Source: Alphaproteobacteria bacterium
Lineage (GTDB): Bacteria > Pseudomonadota > Alphaproteobacteria > TMED109
Assembly: GCA_030828505.1 (NCBI GenBank)
Contig: JAURCJ010000002.1
Location: 62,001-126,000, forward strand
Direction of reading: 5' to 3'
DNA: 64,000 bases
Positions 55,828 to 64,000 of this stretch are shown here, piece after piece (the stretch's first letter is position 1; every line of letters begins with the position of its first letter). Position numbers and translations under genes: made by a program. The notes beneath the pieces were generated by a model, which was given only the letters and a program-made list of their open reading frames with translations, was not told the DNA's origin and searched no databases.

Positions 55828-56352
55828 ATGGAAAGGGCTATTTTTGCAGGAGGATGTTTCTGGTGTACTGAAGCATACTTTCTAATGTTAGAAGGGGTAG
55901 TGGAAGTAAATCCTGGGTATATTGGAGGGCATATAGATCATCCTACATACGAAATGATATGTACTGGAAATACTGGTCATGTTGAAGCAATAGAAATAAC
56001 TTATGACCATAAAAAAATATCATATATAAATTTGTTAGAAATATTTTTTGATACTCATGATCCTACACAAGTTGATGGGCAAGGTAATGATATAGGTTCT
56101 CAATATATGTCTGCTATTTATTATACGAATGATATGCAAAAAAAAGAAGCTGCAAATTATATTGAAAAAATATTTATTAACTACTCAGACCCTGTAATAA
56201 CAAAACTGTATTCAGAAAAAACATTTTTTAAAGCTGAGGACTATCACAAAAATTACTTTAATGATAATAGACAGCAACCTTACTGCCAAATTGTAATTGA
56301 GCCTAAATATTTAAAATTTAAAGCTAAATATAGTTCATTATTAAAAAAATAG
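55828..56352 (+). CDS. msrA: Peptide methionine (S)-S-oxide reductase
   Basis: 174 aa. Catalytic C10 in GGCFWCTEAYF; GYIGGHIDHPTYEMIC, HVEAIEITYD, FDTHDPTQVDGQGND and GSQYMSAIYY are all family blocks. Repairs oxidised methionine. Its stop lies 2 bp from the end of the convergent enolase-like pseudogene. Confidence 0.95.
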   Translation: MERAIFAGGCFWCTEAYFLMLEGVVEVNPGYIGGHIDHPTYEMICTGNTGHVEAIEITYDHKKISYINLLEIFFDTHDPTQVDGQGNDIGSQYMSAIYYTNDMQKKEAANYIEKIFINYSDPVITKLYSEKTFFKAEDYHKNYFNDNRQQPYCQIVIEPKYLKFKAKYSSLLKK

Positions 56353-56354
56353 TC

Positions 56355-57455
56355 TTATAAATCAATTTTATATTTTTCTAAAATATCTTCTTTAAAGTCT
56401 ATACCTGTTCCTGGAACATCAGGTATAATTACATTACCATTATTTAATTTATATGGATCTGCTATCATTGGTTCTGCCCAATCGGTCCATTCACATAGAT
56501 GTGCTGTTGGAGTAACACGCATTAGCTGAGCAGATACCTCAGGAAATAAGTGTGATGACATTTTTATTCTATATGCTGCTGCAATTGAAGCAGTTTGCAT
56601 CCATCCACTTATTCCACATATTCTCATTAAATCTGGCATAATAAAGTCACATATTTTTTTATCCATTGCTTGAAATGCATCATCCGGACCGTGAAAGTTT
56701 TCGCCAAGTATAATTGGAGTTTTCATTCTGTTTCTTAATACTTTGTAACCATCATAATTATAATAATCTATAGGCTCTTCAAACCAATAAAGCCCTTTAT
56801 CGTCTAGTGCATTTAAAAAATGAATTGCATCTGGCAAATTATAACCTTGATTAAAATCACAAAGTAAAATATTTTCTTTGCCTAGAGCTTTTTTTACACT
56901 TTCTATAGCATATAAGTCTTCATCAATATTAGTTCTTCCTAATCTAATCTTCAGTATGTCAAATCCACCTCTTTCCATAAGCCTTTGAGCTTCTTCATAG
57001 GATTCATCCTTATTGTTATCTAGCCATAATCCACATGAGTTATAAGCCTTTACAGGTTCGACAGAACCTCCTAAATGAACACATAATGGCTCTCATTAGC
57101 TATCTTGGAACTAGCATCCCATAATGATATATCTAGAGCAGCTAATGCATAATTAGCAATTCCAGATCTTCCCATTAAAGTAGTTGAATTCATAACTTCA
57201 TTATAAAACTGATATGGAGCAAGTTCTCTACCTTCTATATTCTTATATAGCTCTTTAATAGTCGAGGCTATTACTGGCATATAATTTGCAAGATATGGCC
57301 CGATATAACCTTTTCCAATTGTGCCGTCACTGCAAGTTATTTCTGTTATTATTACTGCCCAATTTTCAAATGTTCCAACTTTTCCTACTACTATTCTATT
57401 TAAAGGAATATTAGCTGCTTTTAGTGATAAAGATTTTATTGTTGCATACTCATAT
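56355..57455 (-). pseudogene. Enolase-superfamily (mandelate racemase-like) gene, frameshifted
   Basis: Two pieces of one gene lie in different frames. The N-terminal part (57455 to about 57090) reads to DISLWDASSKIANE. The rest (about 57093 to 56355) continues PLCVHLGGSVEP. An extra AG (GAGAG for GAG, plus-strand CTCTC at 57090-57094) breaks the frame. No ATG, GTG or TTG starts the first frame between an upstream TGA and its first recognisable codons. Catalytic residues survive: KIR, CDFNQ, FEEP, GEN and SSHLF. It ends the Cox-like operon. A sequencing error at one dinucleotide cannot be excluded. Confidence 0.75.
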
Positions 57456-57459
57456 TTAC

Positions 57460-58089
57460 TTACTTTTCTAATAATTGATCTAATTCATTTATAGCATCTT
57501 TAGGATTTACTACTTTAATTGTGTTAATACCTAGTTGTCTAGCGGGTTTTAGATTCATTCCTAGGTCATCTAAAAATACTGTTTCTTGAGGTTTAATATT
57601 CATTTCATTTAAAATATATTGATATATTCGGGTTTCTGGTTTTCGCATATTTAATTTATAACTTTCATAAATTCTGTCGAAATATCTCATTACGTAATTA
57701 ACTGCAATCACTCTTTCTTTAGGAGTAAATATATCTACACCTTTCAGAACATTCGTAAGACAAATTAATTTATATTTTTTAGAATTAGATAATAATTTAA
57801 TTTTATTAACCATATTTTCTCTCATAGACCCATATAATTGTTGAAGTATTTCTCTGGCATCTATTTTCTCTCCTATTTCTAATGCTTCTTTTTCAAACTC
57901 CTCAAGAAATGTATGTATATCTATTTCACCTCTTTCACTTTTAGCCCATGCATTATCATTAGGATTATTCATATTAATATTTGTAATTAGACCTTTATCA
58001 TATCCATTTTTTTCTTCTAATAACTTAAAGCCTTCAATAGGGCTATTCGTAATTACTCCACCGAAGTCAAATATTATTGTTTTAATCAT
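57460..58089 (-). CDS. HAD-superfamily hydrolase, subfamily IA
   Basis: 209 aa. Motif I is IIFDFGGVITN with D8; motif II is LICLTNVLKG; motif III is the Lys in NMRKPETRIYQYIL; motif IV is VFLDDLGMNLKPARQLG. YihX-like small phosphatase; substrate unknown. Sits 4 bp after the MoeA-MobA fusion gene in the same operon. Confidence 0.85.
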   Translation of the reverse strand: MIKTIIFDFGGVITNSPIEGFKLLEEKNGYDKGLITNINMNNPNDNAWAKSERGEIDIHTFLEEFEKEALEIGEKIDAREILQQLYGSMRENMVNKIKLLSNSKKYKLICLTNVLKGVDIFTPKERVIAVNYVMRYFDRIYESYKLNMRKPETRIYQYILNEMNIKPQETVFLDDLGMNLKPARQLGINTIKVVNPKDAINELDQLLEK

Positions 58090-58093
58090 TATA

Positions 58094-59698
58094 TTAACCT
58101 TTTAAATTATTGGTATATTTATTTAGATCTTCTTTTGTATCTATATCTTTTAATACTGATTCATTATTTTGAGCGATTTCTTTTATGTATTTTTTATTTT
58201 TTTTAATAATATCTTTTGCGCCTTTGTCGCCTTTAATTGAGAGTATATCTGGAAAAAATTCTCTACTCAGTAAAATAGGATTACCTTTTTTATTATTATA
58301 AGTTGGGATAATTATAGACTTATTTTCATCAGGATTATAATTATCAATTAATTGATTTATTAATTTGAAATTTATATCTGGCATGTCTGCTAATATTATA
58401 ATTGCAGCATCACAATCTTCAGGTAAAGCAGATAACCCTGCTTGCAATGAGGATGATTGCCCTTTTAAATAATCTTTATTAATGGTTGTAGTTAAATTTT
58501 TATTAGTTAAATATTTTAGTAAAAGATTACTTTCGTGTCCTAAAACAACTACAGTATTATTAGCTGAAGATTCTAGAGAGCTTTTTACTATTTTTTCTAT
58601 TAAAGTTTCATTATTAATTTTTACAAGTAATTTATTAATTTCCTTCATTCTTTTTGATTGACCGGCTGCTAAAATTACACTTGTAATATTATAATTTTTA
58701 TTTTTTTTTTCTAATTTATCTCTTAAATTTAACGTTTTTAGTAGTCCTCCTACTCCCATATTCGCTATATCAAATTTGTTAATATTAGTATCAGATATAA
58801 CCCTTTCTAAAATCCAATCAAAACCATTTAGGCTTGGAGATCTAGCACATCCTGGTAGACCTATAACATGAGTATTATCAATCTTGCCTAATAATAAGAG
58901 ATTACCAGGGTCTACAGGCATTCCAAATCTTATGATCTTTCCTTTGGAAAGTTTAATTGCTTCTGGAATTTTATCATTTATGTCTACTATTGCTGAGGAC
59001 CCTAATACCATAATCACTTCTATTTTATTTTTTAAGTTACTATTAATATTTTTTGATATCTCTTTGCTATCATGTTCACAATAATTAATAGTATCTAAGA
59101 TACAATTTAAGTTTTTTAACCTTTCTTTTATTCTTTTTTCTGTAATTGTGTTCAATTTAATATTCATTTTATTATAATGAGTTAAAATTAATGCACATTT
59201 TTTATGTTGGAATTGATTAATTATAAGTGCATTTTTTAGGAAAAGTTTTTGTATTTTATTTATGAATAGTAACTTAACGGAAAATGATATAATTTTTATA
59301 GTTGCTATCATTTCGCCTTTTTTAACTTTACAATTATTTTTTAAAGTTGCGATAGTAATATCATCAGATATTTTATTAAAGGAATTGATTTTTTCTTCAT
59401 TTATTACTAGAAGACCTGATTTATTTGCTAATATATTAGCTCTTCCTGTGAATGCTTTTTCAACTGCTAAACTATTATTTTTAAATTTTTTGATTATTAA
59501 ATTTGCTGCTTTATCCTCATGTATATCATTTTTATCTAATTTAGCGCAGACGATAGTTTTGATTTTATTAGTACTAAAATATTTTTTTTCTATATCTGAA
59601 ATGATAGTACCTTTTTTAAATGTTTTGTTATTTATAGTTATGGTATGTGCTAATATACAATTTAAACTGTCCTTTACTTTAATTTTTCCAAAAAACAT
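58094..59698 (-). CDS. Molybdopterin-binding (MoeA-like) and MobA-like nucleotidyltransferase fusion
   Basis: 534 aa. Residues 1-150 are a MoeA/biotinyl-like N-terminus, about 165-320 a molybdopterin-binding MoaB/MogA-like domain (VMVLGSSAIVDINDKIPEAI, FGMPVDPGNLLLLGK, VIGLPGCARSPSLNGFDWIL), and from about 335 an NTP-transferase (SVILAAGQSKRM, GQSSSLQAGLSALP, IILADMPDI). The C-terminal half resembles MocA, which makes the cytosine dinucleotide form of the cofactor for xanthine-oxidase-family enzymes, the type encoded by this operon. Fusion known in other alphaproteobacteria. Confidence 0.8.
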   Translation of the reverse strand: MFFGKIKVKDSLNCILAHTITINNKTFKKGTIISDIEKKYFSTNKIKTIVCAKLDKNDIHEDKAANLIIKKFKNNSLAVEKAFTGRANILANKSGLLVINEEKINSFNKISDDITIATLKNNCKVKKGEMIATIKIISFSVKLLFINKIQKLFLKNALIINQFQHKKCALILTHYNKMNIKLNTITEKRIKERLKNLNCILDTINYCEHDSKEISKNINSNLKNKIEVIMVLGSSAIVDINDKIPEAIKLSKGKIIRFGMPVDPGNLLLLGKIDNTHVIGLPGCARSPSLNGFDWILERVISDTNINKFDIANMGVGGLLKTLNLRDKLEKKNKNYNITSVILAAGQSKRMKEINKLLVKINNETLIEKIVKSSLESSANNTVVVLGHESNLLLKYLTNKNLTTTINKDYLKGQSSSLQAGLSALPEDCDAAIIILADMPDINFKLINQLIDNYNPDENKSIIIPTYNNKKGNPILLSREFFPDILSIKGDKGAKDIIKKNKKYIKEIAQNNESVLKDIDTKEDLNKYTNNLKG

Positions 59699-59700
59699 AT

Positions 59701-60402
59701 TTAATTATCACCATTATTTTCAAATTTATTTCTTATTGATACTATTTCAGACATTATTGAAATCGCTATTTCTTGAGGTGATTTAGCACCAATATTAAGT
59801 CCTATTGGCCCATGTATTTTATTTATTTCTGTATCAGAAAAATGAGCCATTTTTAGACGTTGTATTCTTGCATTATGAGTTTTTTTAGAGCCTAAAGAGC
59901 CTATATAGAAGGCATTACTTTTTAGAGCTGCATTTAAGGCAGAATCGTCTAATTTAGGATCATGCGTAAGTGTTACTACAGCCGTTCTATGATCTATTTC
60001 TAAATTATTTAGTGCAACTTCTGGCCATTCATTTACAATTTTTATATCAGGAAATCTCTGATTATTTGCGAAGGCAGCTCTTGGGTCTATTATTATTACT
60101 TCGTAACCAGAAATGGTTGCTATTTCAGCAAGTGGCTGAGCAATATGTACAGCCCCCACTATTATTAACCTAAGTGGAGCTAAGGAAATATTTATAAACC
60201 ATTTTTTTGATTCAATTTCTATAACTTCAGATTTCCCCTGAATAATATTATTTTTAGCGGTAAATAGGATTTTATTATTTATTTCGGAATCACTATCGTT
60301 TTTTACTATAATTTGTTCACCACTATTAATTTCTGTAGCTACTACAATAGTATTTCTATTCTGTTTTTCTGAAAGAATTTGGCTTAATGTTTTGTCTTTC
60401 AA
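59701..60402 (-). CDS. XdhC family protein, Rossmann (C-terminal) type
   Basis: 233 aa. Contains a Rossmann-like LIIVGAVHIAQPLAEIA, VIIIDPRAAFANNQRFP, VVTLTHDPKLDD and YIGSLGSKKTHNARI, the XdhC C-terminal domain. XdhC/CoxF proteins carry and sulfurate or insert molybdenum cofactor into hydroxylases. The family's N-terminal domain is encoded by the next gene upstream, with a 4-bp ATGA overlap, so a split XdhC working as two chains is likely. Confidence 0.82.
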   Translation of the reverse strand: MKDKTLSQILSEKQNRNTIVVATEINSGEQIIVKNDSDSEINNKILFTAKNNIIQGKSEVIEIESKKWFINISLAPLRLIIVGAVHIAQPLAEIATISGYEVIIIDPRAAFANNQRFPDIKIVNEWPEVALNNLEIDHRTAVVTLTHDPKLDDSALNAALKSNAFYIGSLGSKKTHNARIQRLKMAHFSDTEINKIHGPIGLNIGAKSPQEIAISIMSEIVSIRNKFENNGDN

Positions 60403-60728
60403 TCATTATCCCCAATTCTTTCAACAAAAACTTCAACTTTACCTCCGCAAGTAAGCCCAGCCTCCCATGCCTCAGAATTACTAACTCCATATTTAAGTAG
60501 TTTTGGTTTTCCTGTTTTCATAATTTCTTGTGCAGCAGTTATTACAGAACTTTCTATACATCCACCAGAAACAGATCCTTGAATATCTAAATCTTCGCTT
60601 ATAGCCATCTGACTTCCTACTGGCCTAGGGCTTGAACCCCATGTTGATACTACAGTTGCTAAAGCTACGGATTTATTATTCTTTCTCCATAGTTCTGCTT
60701 TTATTAAAATATCATCGAATTTACTCAT
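60399..60728 (-). CDS. XdhC family protein, N-terminal domain (CoxI-like)
   Basis: 109 aa. ALATVVSTWGSSPRPVGSQM, GSVSGGCIESSV and GLTCGGKVEVFVE are the XdhC/CoxI N-terminal domain, with the conserved cysteines. Together with the following gene it equals one complete XdhC. Probably involved in maturation of the molybdenum hydroxylase. Confidence 0.82.
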   Translation of the reverse strand: MSKFDDILIKAELWRKNNKSVALATVVSTWGSSPRPVGSQMAISEDLDIQGSVSGGCIESSVITAAQEIMKTGKPKLLKYGVSNSEAWEAGLTCGGKVEVFVERIGDND

Positions 60729-60751
60729 AATTTACTTTCTAATATAATTTT

Positions 60752-61540
60752 TTAATTATTTTTTAATATTTGTTGAGTTAAAACATCTATTAAATTAGCT
60801 CTATATTCGGCTGAAGCATGTATATCTTCATTGAGATCATCTTTAGAAACTGTATTTTTCGGTATGTCGCTTGAAAAATTTTCAGATAAAAATTCACTCA
60901 AACCTTTTGCTATAAATGGTGTATGTGATGCACCAGAAACTGCGACTGTAACATCATTATTATATTTTGCTATAGCTACTCCTACTATGGCATATCTACT
61001 AGCAGGATTTGGAAATTTTTTATAATCAAATAAATCAGGTATTTTTATATCAATAGAAGTTATTATTTCATCGTCTGCAAGAAGTGTTTCGAACATTCCA
61101 GTAAAAAAGTCTATATTTTTTATTGATCTAATATTTGTATTAATATTAGAATTTAATGCTAAAATAGCTGCTGGCCAATCTGCTGCTGGGTCTGAGTTTG
61201 CAATTGATCCTCCAATAGTTCCCATTTTTCTCACTGCTGGGTCTCCAATGCCATTAGCTAATTTTGCAAGATTCTTTATTTTACTATTTATATCTTCATT
61301 AATAGATAAGCTATGATGTGAGTATAGAGCACCAATTTTAATACTTTCGCCATCAATAATCACTTCTGATAAATTTTTTATATTTCTTATATCAATAAGA
61401 TCACTAGGAGCTATCAATCTTTGTTTCATTGATGCTAATAGAGTCATACCGCCTGCTAAAAATTTAGGGTCATCACTATTATTATATATATTAATAGCCT
61501 CATCTAATGAACTGGGAGAATGAAAATTAAAATTATACAT
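60752..61540 (-). CDS. coxM: FAD-binding medium subunit of a molybdenum hydroxylase (CoxM-like)
   Basis: 262 aa. FLAGGMTLLASMKQRL and RKMGTIGGSIANSDPAADWP are the two FAD-binding motifs of CO dehydrogenase medium subunits. Passes electrons from the Fe-S subunit to an acceptor. Follows coxS by 3 bp. Substrate depends on the large subunit, which is missing here. Confidence 0.9.
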   Translation of the reverse strand: MYNFNFHSPSSLDEAINIYNNSDDPKFLAGGMTLLASMKQRLIAPSDLIDIRNIKNLSEVIIDGESIKIGALYSHHSLSINEDINSKIKNLAKLANGIGDPAVRKMGTIGGSIANSDPAADWPAAILALNSNINTNIRSIKNIDFFTGMFETLLADDEIITSIDIKIPDLFDYKKFPNPASRYAIVGVAIAKYNNDVTVAVSGASHTPFIAKGLSEFLSENFSSDIPKNTVSKDDLNEDIHASAEYRANLIDVLTQQILKNN

Positions 61541-61543
61541 TGT

Positions 61544-62023
61544 TTATCCTTTCTCTCTCATATCTTTTGCACCTTCTTCTATTGATTTGACTATATTTTG
61601 ATACCCAGTACATCTACACATGTTTCCTTCTAAATATTTTCTTATTTCATCTTCTGTAGGATCATTATTTTCATTAAAAAGAGAAATTGCTGAAATAATC
61701 ATTCCAGGAGTGCAAAAACCACATTGTAAACCATGATTATTTCTGAAAGAATTTTGCATAGGATGCAATTTATCCTTATCCTGTAAACCTTCAATTGTAG
61801 TAATTTCTTGATTATTTAATTGCGCAACTAAAATAGAACATGATTTTATTGCTGAATTATTATGTAGAACCATACATGCACCACACTGACTGGTATCACA
61901 GCCGCTATGTGTGCCAGTTAGACCGAGATCATCTCTTAAAAAATCTATCAATAAAGTGTTTGGTTTAATATTTCTTTCATAATTATTATTATTTATTTTA
62001 ATTTGAACAGAAATTTCATTCAT
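61544..62023 (-). CDS. coxS: Two [2Fe-2S] small subunit of a molybdenum hydroxylase (CoxS-like)
   Basis: 159 aa. First cluster C42, C47, C50, C62 (GCDTSQCGACM); second cluster C101, C104, C136, C138 (CGFCTPGM, CRCTGYQ). All eight ligands are present. Electron relay between the Mo site and FAD. Confidence 0.95.
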   Translation of the reverse strand: MNEISVQIKINNNNYERNIKPNTLLIDFLRDDLGLTGTHSGCDTSQCGACMVLHNNSAIKSCSILVAQLNNQEITTIEGLQDKDKLHPMQNSFRNNHGLQCGFCTPGMIISAISLFNENNDPTEDEIRKYLEGNMCRCTGYQNIVKSIEEGAKDMREKG

Positions 62024-62089
62024 AGTTTACCTCCATATTACGCTAATTATAATATCAGATAAATAAAATATATGAATACATTTATTTCT

Positions 62090-62665
62090 TTAAGTAAAAA
62101 CAGCTAAAATTATCCCAATTATTAATATTAAGGATGTAATCCAAAGCCAATACGGAATACTAGGCTTTTTTCTATCAATTTCATCAATAACAGTCTCATT
62201 ATATATTTTATTATTATCTGTAATAATTATATTATCATTGAAAGTTTTAAAAAAATCGTCAGCAGTATTTTTAATAACACCTCCAATTAATCTAGACCCA
62301 ACTTGGGCTAGTTTTCCTCCTACTTGAGCGTTGCCAGAATAAACTAAATTAGTCTTATTCTTATCAATATCTTCAGAAAGTACAATTTTTATATTTCCCT
62401 TAGCAAATCCTGCTGCTCCTCCTTTACCCTGGCCTGATATTATATAGCTATCTGGTGGATTAATATCTGTTAAAGATACACTACCACTAAAAATAGCCGA
62501 TACTGGTCCAATTTTAGCTTTTACTTTTGCTATAAATTCTGTATCAGAAACCTTATCAAGAGTTTCACAACCTTTAATGGCTTTTTTTAGAGTATCTGGG
62601 TTATTTAATTCTTTCCAAACTTTTTCTTTAGGTGCAGGAATCAGGTATTTACCCTTAAGTTCCAT
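62090..62665 (-). CDS. coxG: CoxG-like SRPBCC protein with C-terminal membrane anchor
   Basis: 191 aa. MELKGKYLIPAPKEKVWKEL, LKKAIKGCETL and GGKLAQVGSRLIGG are the carbon monoxide dehydrogenase subunit G domain; a single helix ends the protein (about 168-190). CoxG tethers CODH to the membrane and, in mycobacteria, binds quinone. Here it probably docks the hydroxylase near the cytochrome. Confidence 0.88.
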   Translation of the reverse strand: MELKGKYLIPAPKEKVWKELNNPDTLKKAIKGCETLDKVSDTEFIAKVKAKIGPVSAIFSGSVSLTDINPPDSYIISGQGKGGAAGFAKGNIKIVLSEDIDKNKTNLVYSGNAQVGGKLAQVGSRLIGGVIKNTADDFFKTFNDNIIITDNNKIYNETVIDEIDRKKPSIPYWLWITSLILIIGIILAVFT

Positions 62666-62679
62666 AATTAAACTTTCTT

Positions 62680-63069
62680 TTAATTAGTTCCGTTAGCTTT
62701 TAGATAGGCAATTAAATTCGCTCTATCAGCTTCTTTTTTTAATCCAGGAAATATCATTTTTGTTTTGCGAACTAAGTCTTTAGGTTTTTTTAACCATGCA
62801 TCTAAATTTTCTTCATTCCAATTGCCAGCCTCTTCAGCGTAGGCAACTAGAGCTTTTGAATATTTATATCCCTCAACTGCAGCTATTGGAGCTCCAACAA
62901 TATTCCATAAGTTTGGACCTAATTTATTTTTTCCACCTTCATCTATGCCATGGCATGCTTTACATTTATTAAAAACTTTTTTTCCTTTTTCTGCATCACC
63001 AGCATAAGCTGAATTAATGAATGTAATTAAAAATAAAATTGAAATAGATTTGATGAATAGTTTAAGCAT
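62680..63069 (-). CDS. Class I c-type cytochrome, exported
   Basis: 129 aa with signal peptide 1-23 (ending AYA). Heme attachment C36-K-A-C39-H40; GPNLWNIVGAP; axial M105 in RKTKMIFPG. Resembles cytochrome c2/c550. In this operon it may take electrons from the CoxGSM system to the terminal oxidase. Confidence 0.9.
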   Translation of the reverse strand: MLKLFIKSISILFLITFINSAYAGDAEKGKKVFNKCKACHGIDEGGKNKLGPNLWNIVGAPIAAVEGYKYSKALVAYAEEAGNWNEENLDAWLKKPKDLVRKTKMIFPGLKKEADRANLIAYLKANGTN

Positions 63070-63143
63070 TTATTACCTCCTGAAAATATATTATTTTAAC
63101 ATAATGTAACTATATTGAAATCAAATTCAATATAAATATGTTT

Positions 63144-63575
63144 TTATTTACACTCTTCAATACATTCTTTAAGAGGTAAATTTTTATTCTTCCAACCAGT
63201 AGTATTTCCGTCACCTAACATACCTTCTGAAATATTTAAAATATTGGTAAACCCTTGATCCTTAAGCATTGCAACTGTTGCTGATGATCTTCTACCGGAG
63301 CGACAAATTATCGCTGCTTTAATATTTTTATCTTCTCCTAAAGTAGTCAATAATTCTGAAATAAATTCATTTCTTATAGTTCCTTTTGGCGAAAGCATTT
63401 GTATAAGTTTGGATTCAGGAATTATTCCTGTTTCCTTCCATTCTTCTACATTTCGAACATCTATAATTACAAGGCCATTATTTAATTCTTTAGCGGCATC
63501 AATAGCGGATATTTCATTAGCAATAGAGTTAATTGAAAATAATATTATGAATAAGCTTAAAAATATTTTTATCAT
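63144..63575 (-). CDS. Periplasmic rhodanese-domain protein
   Basis: 143 aa. Signal peptide 1-20, single rhodanese domain with LVIIDVRNVEEWKETG and active C91 in IICRSGRRSSA. Sulfurtransferase activity likely but substrate unknown. Sits between a TRAP DctM gene (2 bp gap) and the cytochrome. Confidence 0.85.
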   Translation of the reverse strand: MIKIFLSLFIILFSINSIANEISAIDAAKELNNGLVIIDVRNVEEWKETGIIPESKLIQMLSPKGTIRNEFISELLTTLGEDKNIKAAIICRSGRRSSATVAMLKDQGFTNILNISEGMLGDGNTTGWKNKNLPLKECIEECK

Positions 63576-63577
63576 GT

Positions 63578-64000
63578 CTAATCCAGAAGTTTAGTTGGTA
63601 ACCATAAAACTAATTCTGGGAATAATATTATAGTAATTAATCCCACTAATTGTAAAAGAACAAAAGGAATAATTCCTTTGTAGACCATTTGAATTTTAAT
63701 ACTTTTTGGGGCAACTCCTTTTAAATAAAATAATGCAAACCCAAAGGGGGGAGTTAAAAAAGAAGTTTGTAAATTCACTGCAATTAAAACAGCTACCCAA
63801 GGAATAACCATTGTTGGATCTAAATGTGTTCCAAAATCAAGTGTGGCAAGAATTGGCGCAAATAGAGGAAGTACAATTAATGTAATTTCTACCCAATCAA
63901 AGAAAAAACCTAAAAGGAATACCATACCCATCATAAAGAATAATATACCCCAAGAACCCAAACCTAAACTGTCCACAAAATGATGAATCAAATCATCACC
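63578..64000 (-). CDS. dctM: TRAP transporter large membrane subunit (DctM), 5' part outside window
   Basis: 141 codons (140 aa and the stop) of the C-terminal part are visible, running off the right edge. GFFFDWVEITLIVLPLFAPI, AVNLQTSFLTPPFGFALFYL and VAPKSI match the second half of DctM; similar to, but distinct from, the copy at 31341. First gene visible of the minus-strand operon; its substrate may be that of the Cox-like enzyme. Confidence 0.9.
   Translation of the reverse strand, partial: GDDLIHHFVDSLGLGSWGILFFMMGMVFLLGFFFDWVEITLIVLPLFAPILATLDFGTHLDPTMVIPWVAVLIAVNLQTSFLTPPFGFALFYLKGVAPKSIKIQMVYKGIIPFVLLQLVGLITIILFPELVLWLPTKLLD

Noticed and set aside
57071-57280. Stand-alone 69-aa protein on the minus strand
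   Set aside because: It is the middle of the frameshifted enolase-superfamily gene.

Overview
The window is 64 kb of a strongly AT-rich (by eye about 30% GC, not computed), densely packed bacterial chromosome. The gene order rpoZ - relA/spoT - pyrE - DUF2062 - pdxJ - acpS - lepB - rnc - era - recO, a trimeric GatCAB amidotransferase, a PyrB paired with a dihydroorotase-like protein, two TRAP transporter sets and a Cox/XdhC-type molybdenum hydroxylase operon all point to a free-living, probably marine, streamlined alphaproteobacterium of the SAR11/HIMB59/AEGEAN-169 kind. The sequence alone does not settle which.

Layout. 1-2.9 kb (minus): a dihydroorotase-like protein that has lost its metal ligands, an aspartate carbamoyltransferase with an N-terminal helix-turn-helix domain, and ruvX. 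3-7.5 kb (plus): gatC-gatA-gatB, a flavin reductase-like protein and a glutathione S-transferase. 7.6-11 kb: tRNA-Ser(GCT) followed by a small decayed island with an integrase stub, OsmC and DsrE proteins, small secreted proteins, hairpins, short repeats and a possible structured RNA. 11-17 kb: a PhyH dioxygenase, a heptose-type surface-sugar group (GT9, DUF6165, GmhB-like), a PLP dehydratase and a lytic transglycosylase. 17.3-31 kb: core housekeeping genes (dapA, smpB, gpx, UDGb, folK, then the long rpoZ-to-parC run). 31-36 kb: TRAP DctQM, a secreted orphan, an N-formylglutamate amidohydrolase-like protein, a MATE pump and a hydratase. 36-46 kb: PBP1A, prfB with its programmed frameshift, bcp, a large AsmA-like protein, tyrS, anmK and a hydrolase. 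46-52.5 kb: cysE, two cysteine desulfurases, a ferredoxin, a haloalkane-dehalogenase-like protein with an altered nucleophile, mnmA and a DMT permease. 52.5-56.4 kb: tRNA-Met followed by accessory genes (MORN-type repeat protein, ATC hydrolase family, TenA, nitronate monooxygenase, msrA). 56.4-64 kb (minus): an operon running from a TRAP DctM through rhodanese, cytochrome c, CoxG, CoxS, CoxM, two XdhC-family genes, a MoeA-MobA fusion and a HAD protein to a frameshifted enolase-superfamily gene, with no CoxL-type large subunit.

The strongest candidate for something undescribed is the pyrB locus. A complete Xre/Cro-like DNA-binding domain is fused in frame to an otherwise intact ATCase. A perfect 7+1+7 palindrome (TTACCAA-n-TTGGTAA) lies between a TTGACA box and the start codon. 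The next gene is a noncatalytic dihydroorotase of the kind that scaffolds dodecameric class A ATCases. This suggests a self-regulating trigger enzyme in which a metabolic enzyme is also the repressor or activator of its own pyrimidine operon. The fusion and the palindrome are directly visible; the regulation is inference.

The genome is extremely compact. Eight convergent gene pairs meet with 10 bp or less between stop codons, or overlap, and clear terminator hairpins are seen only in and beside the tRNA-Ser island.
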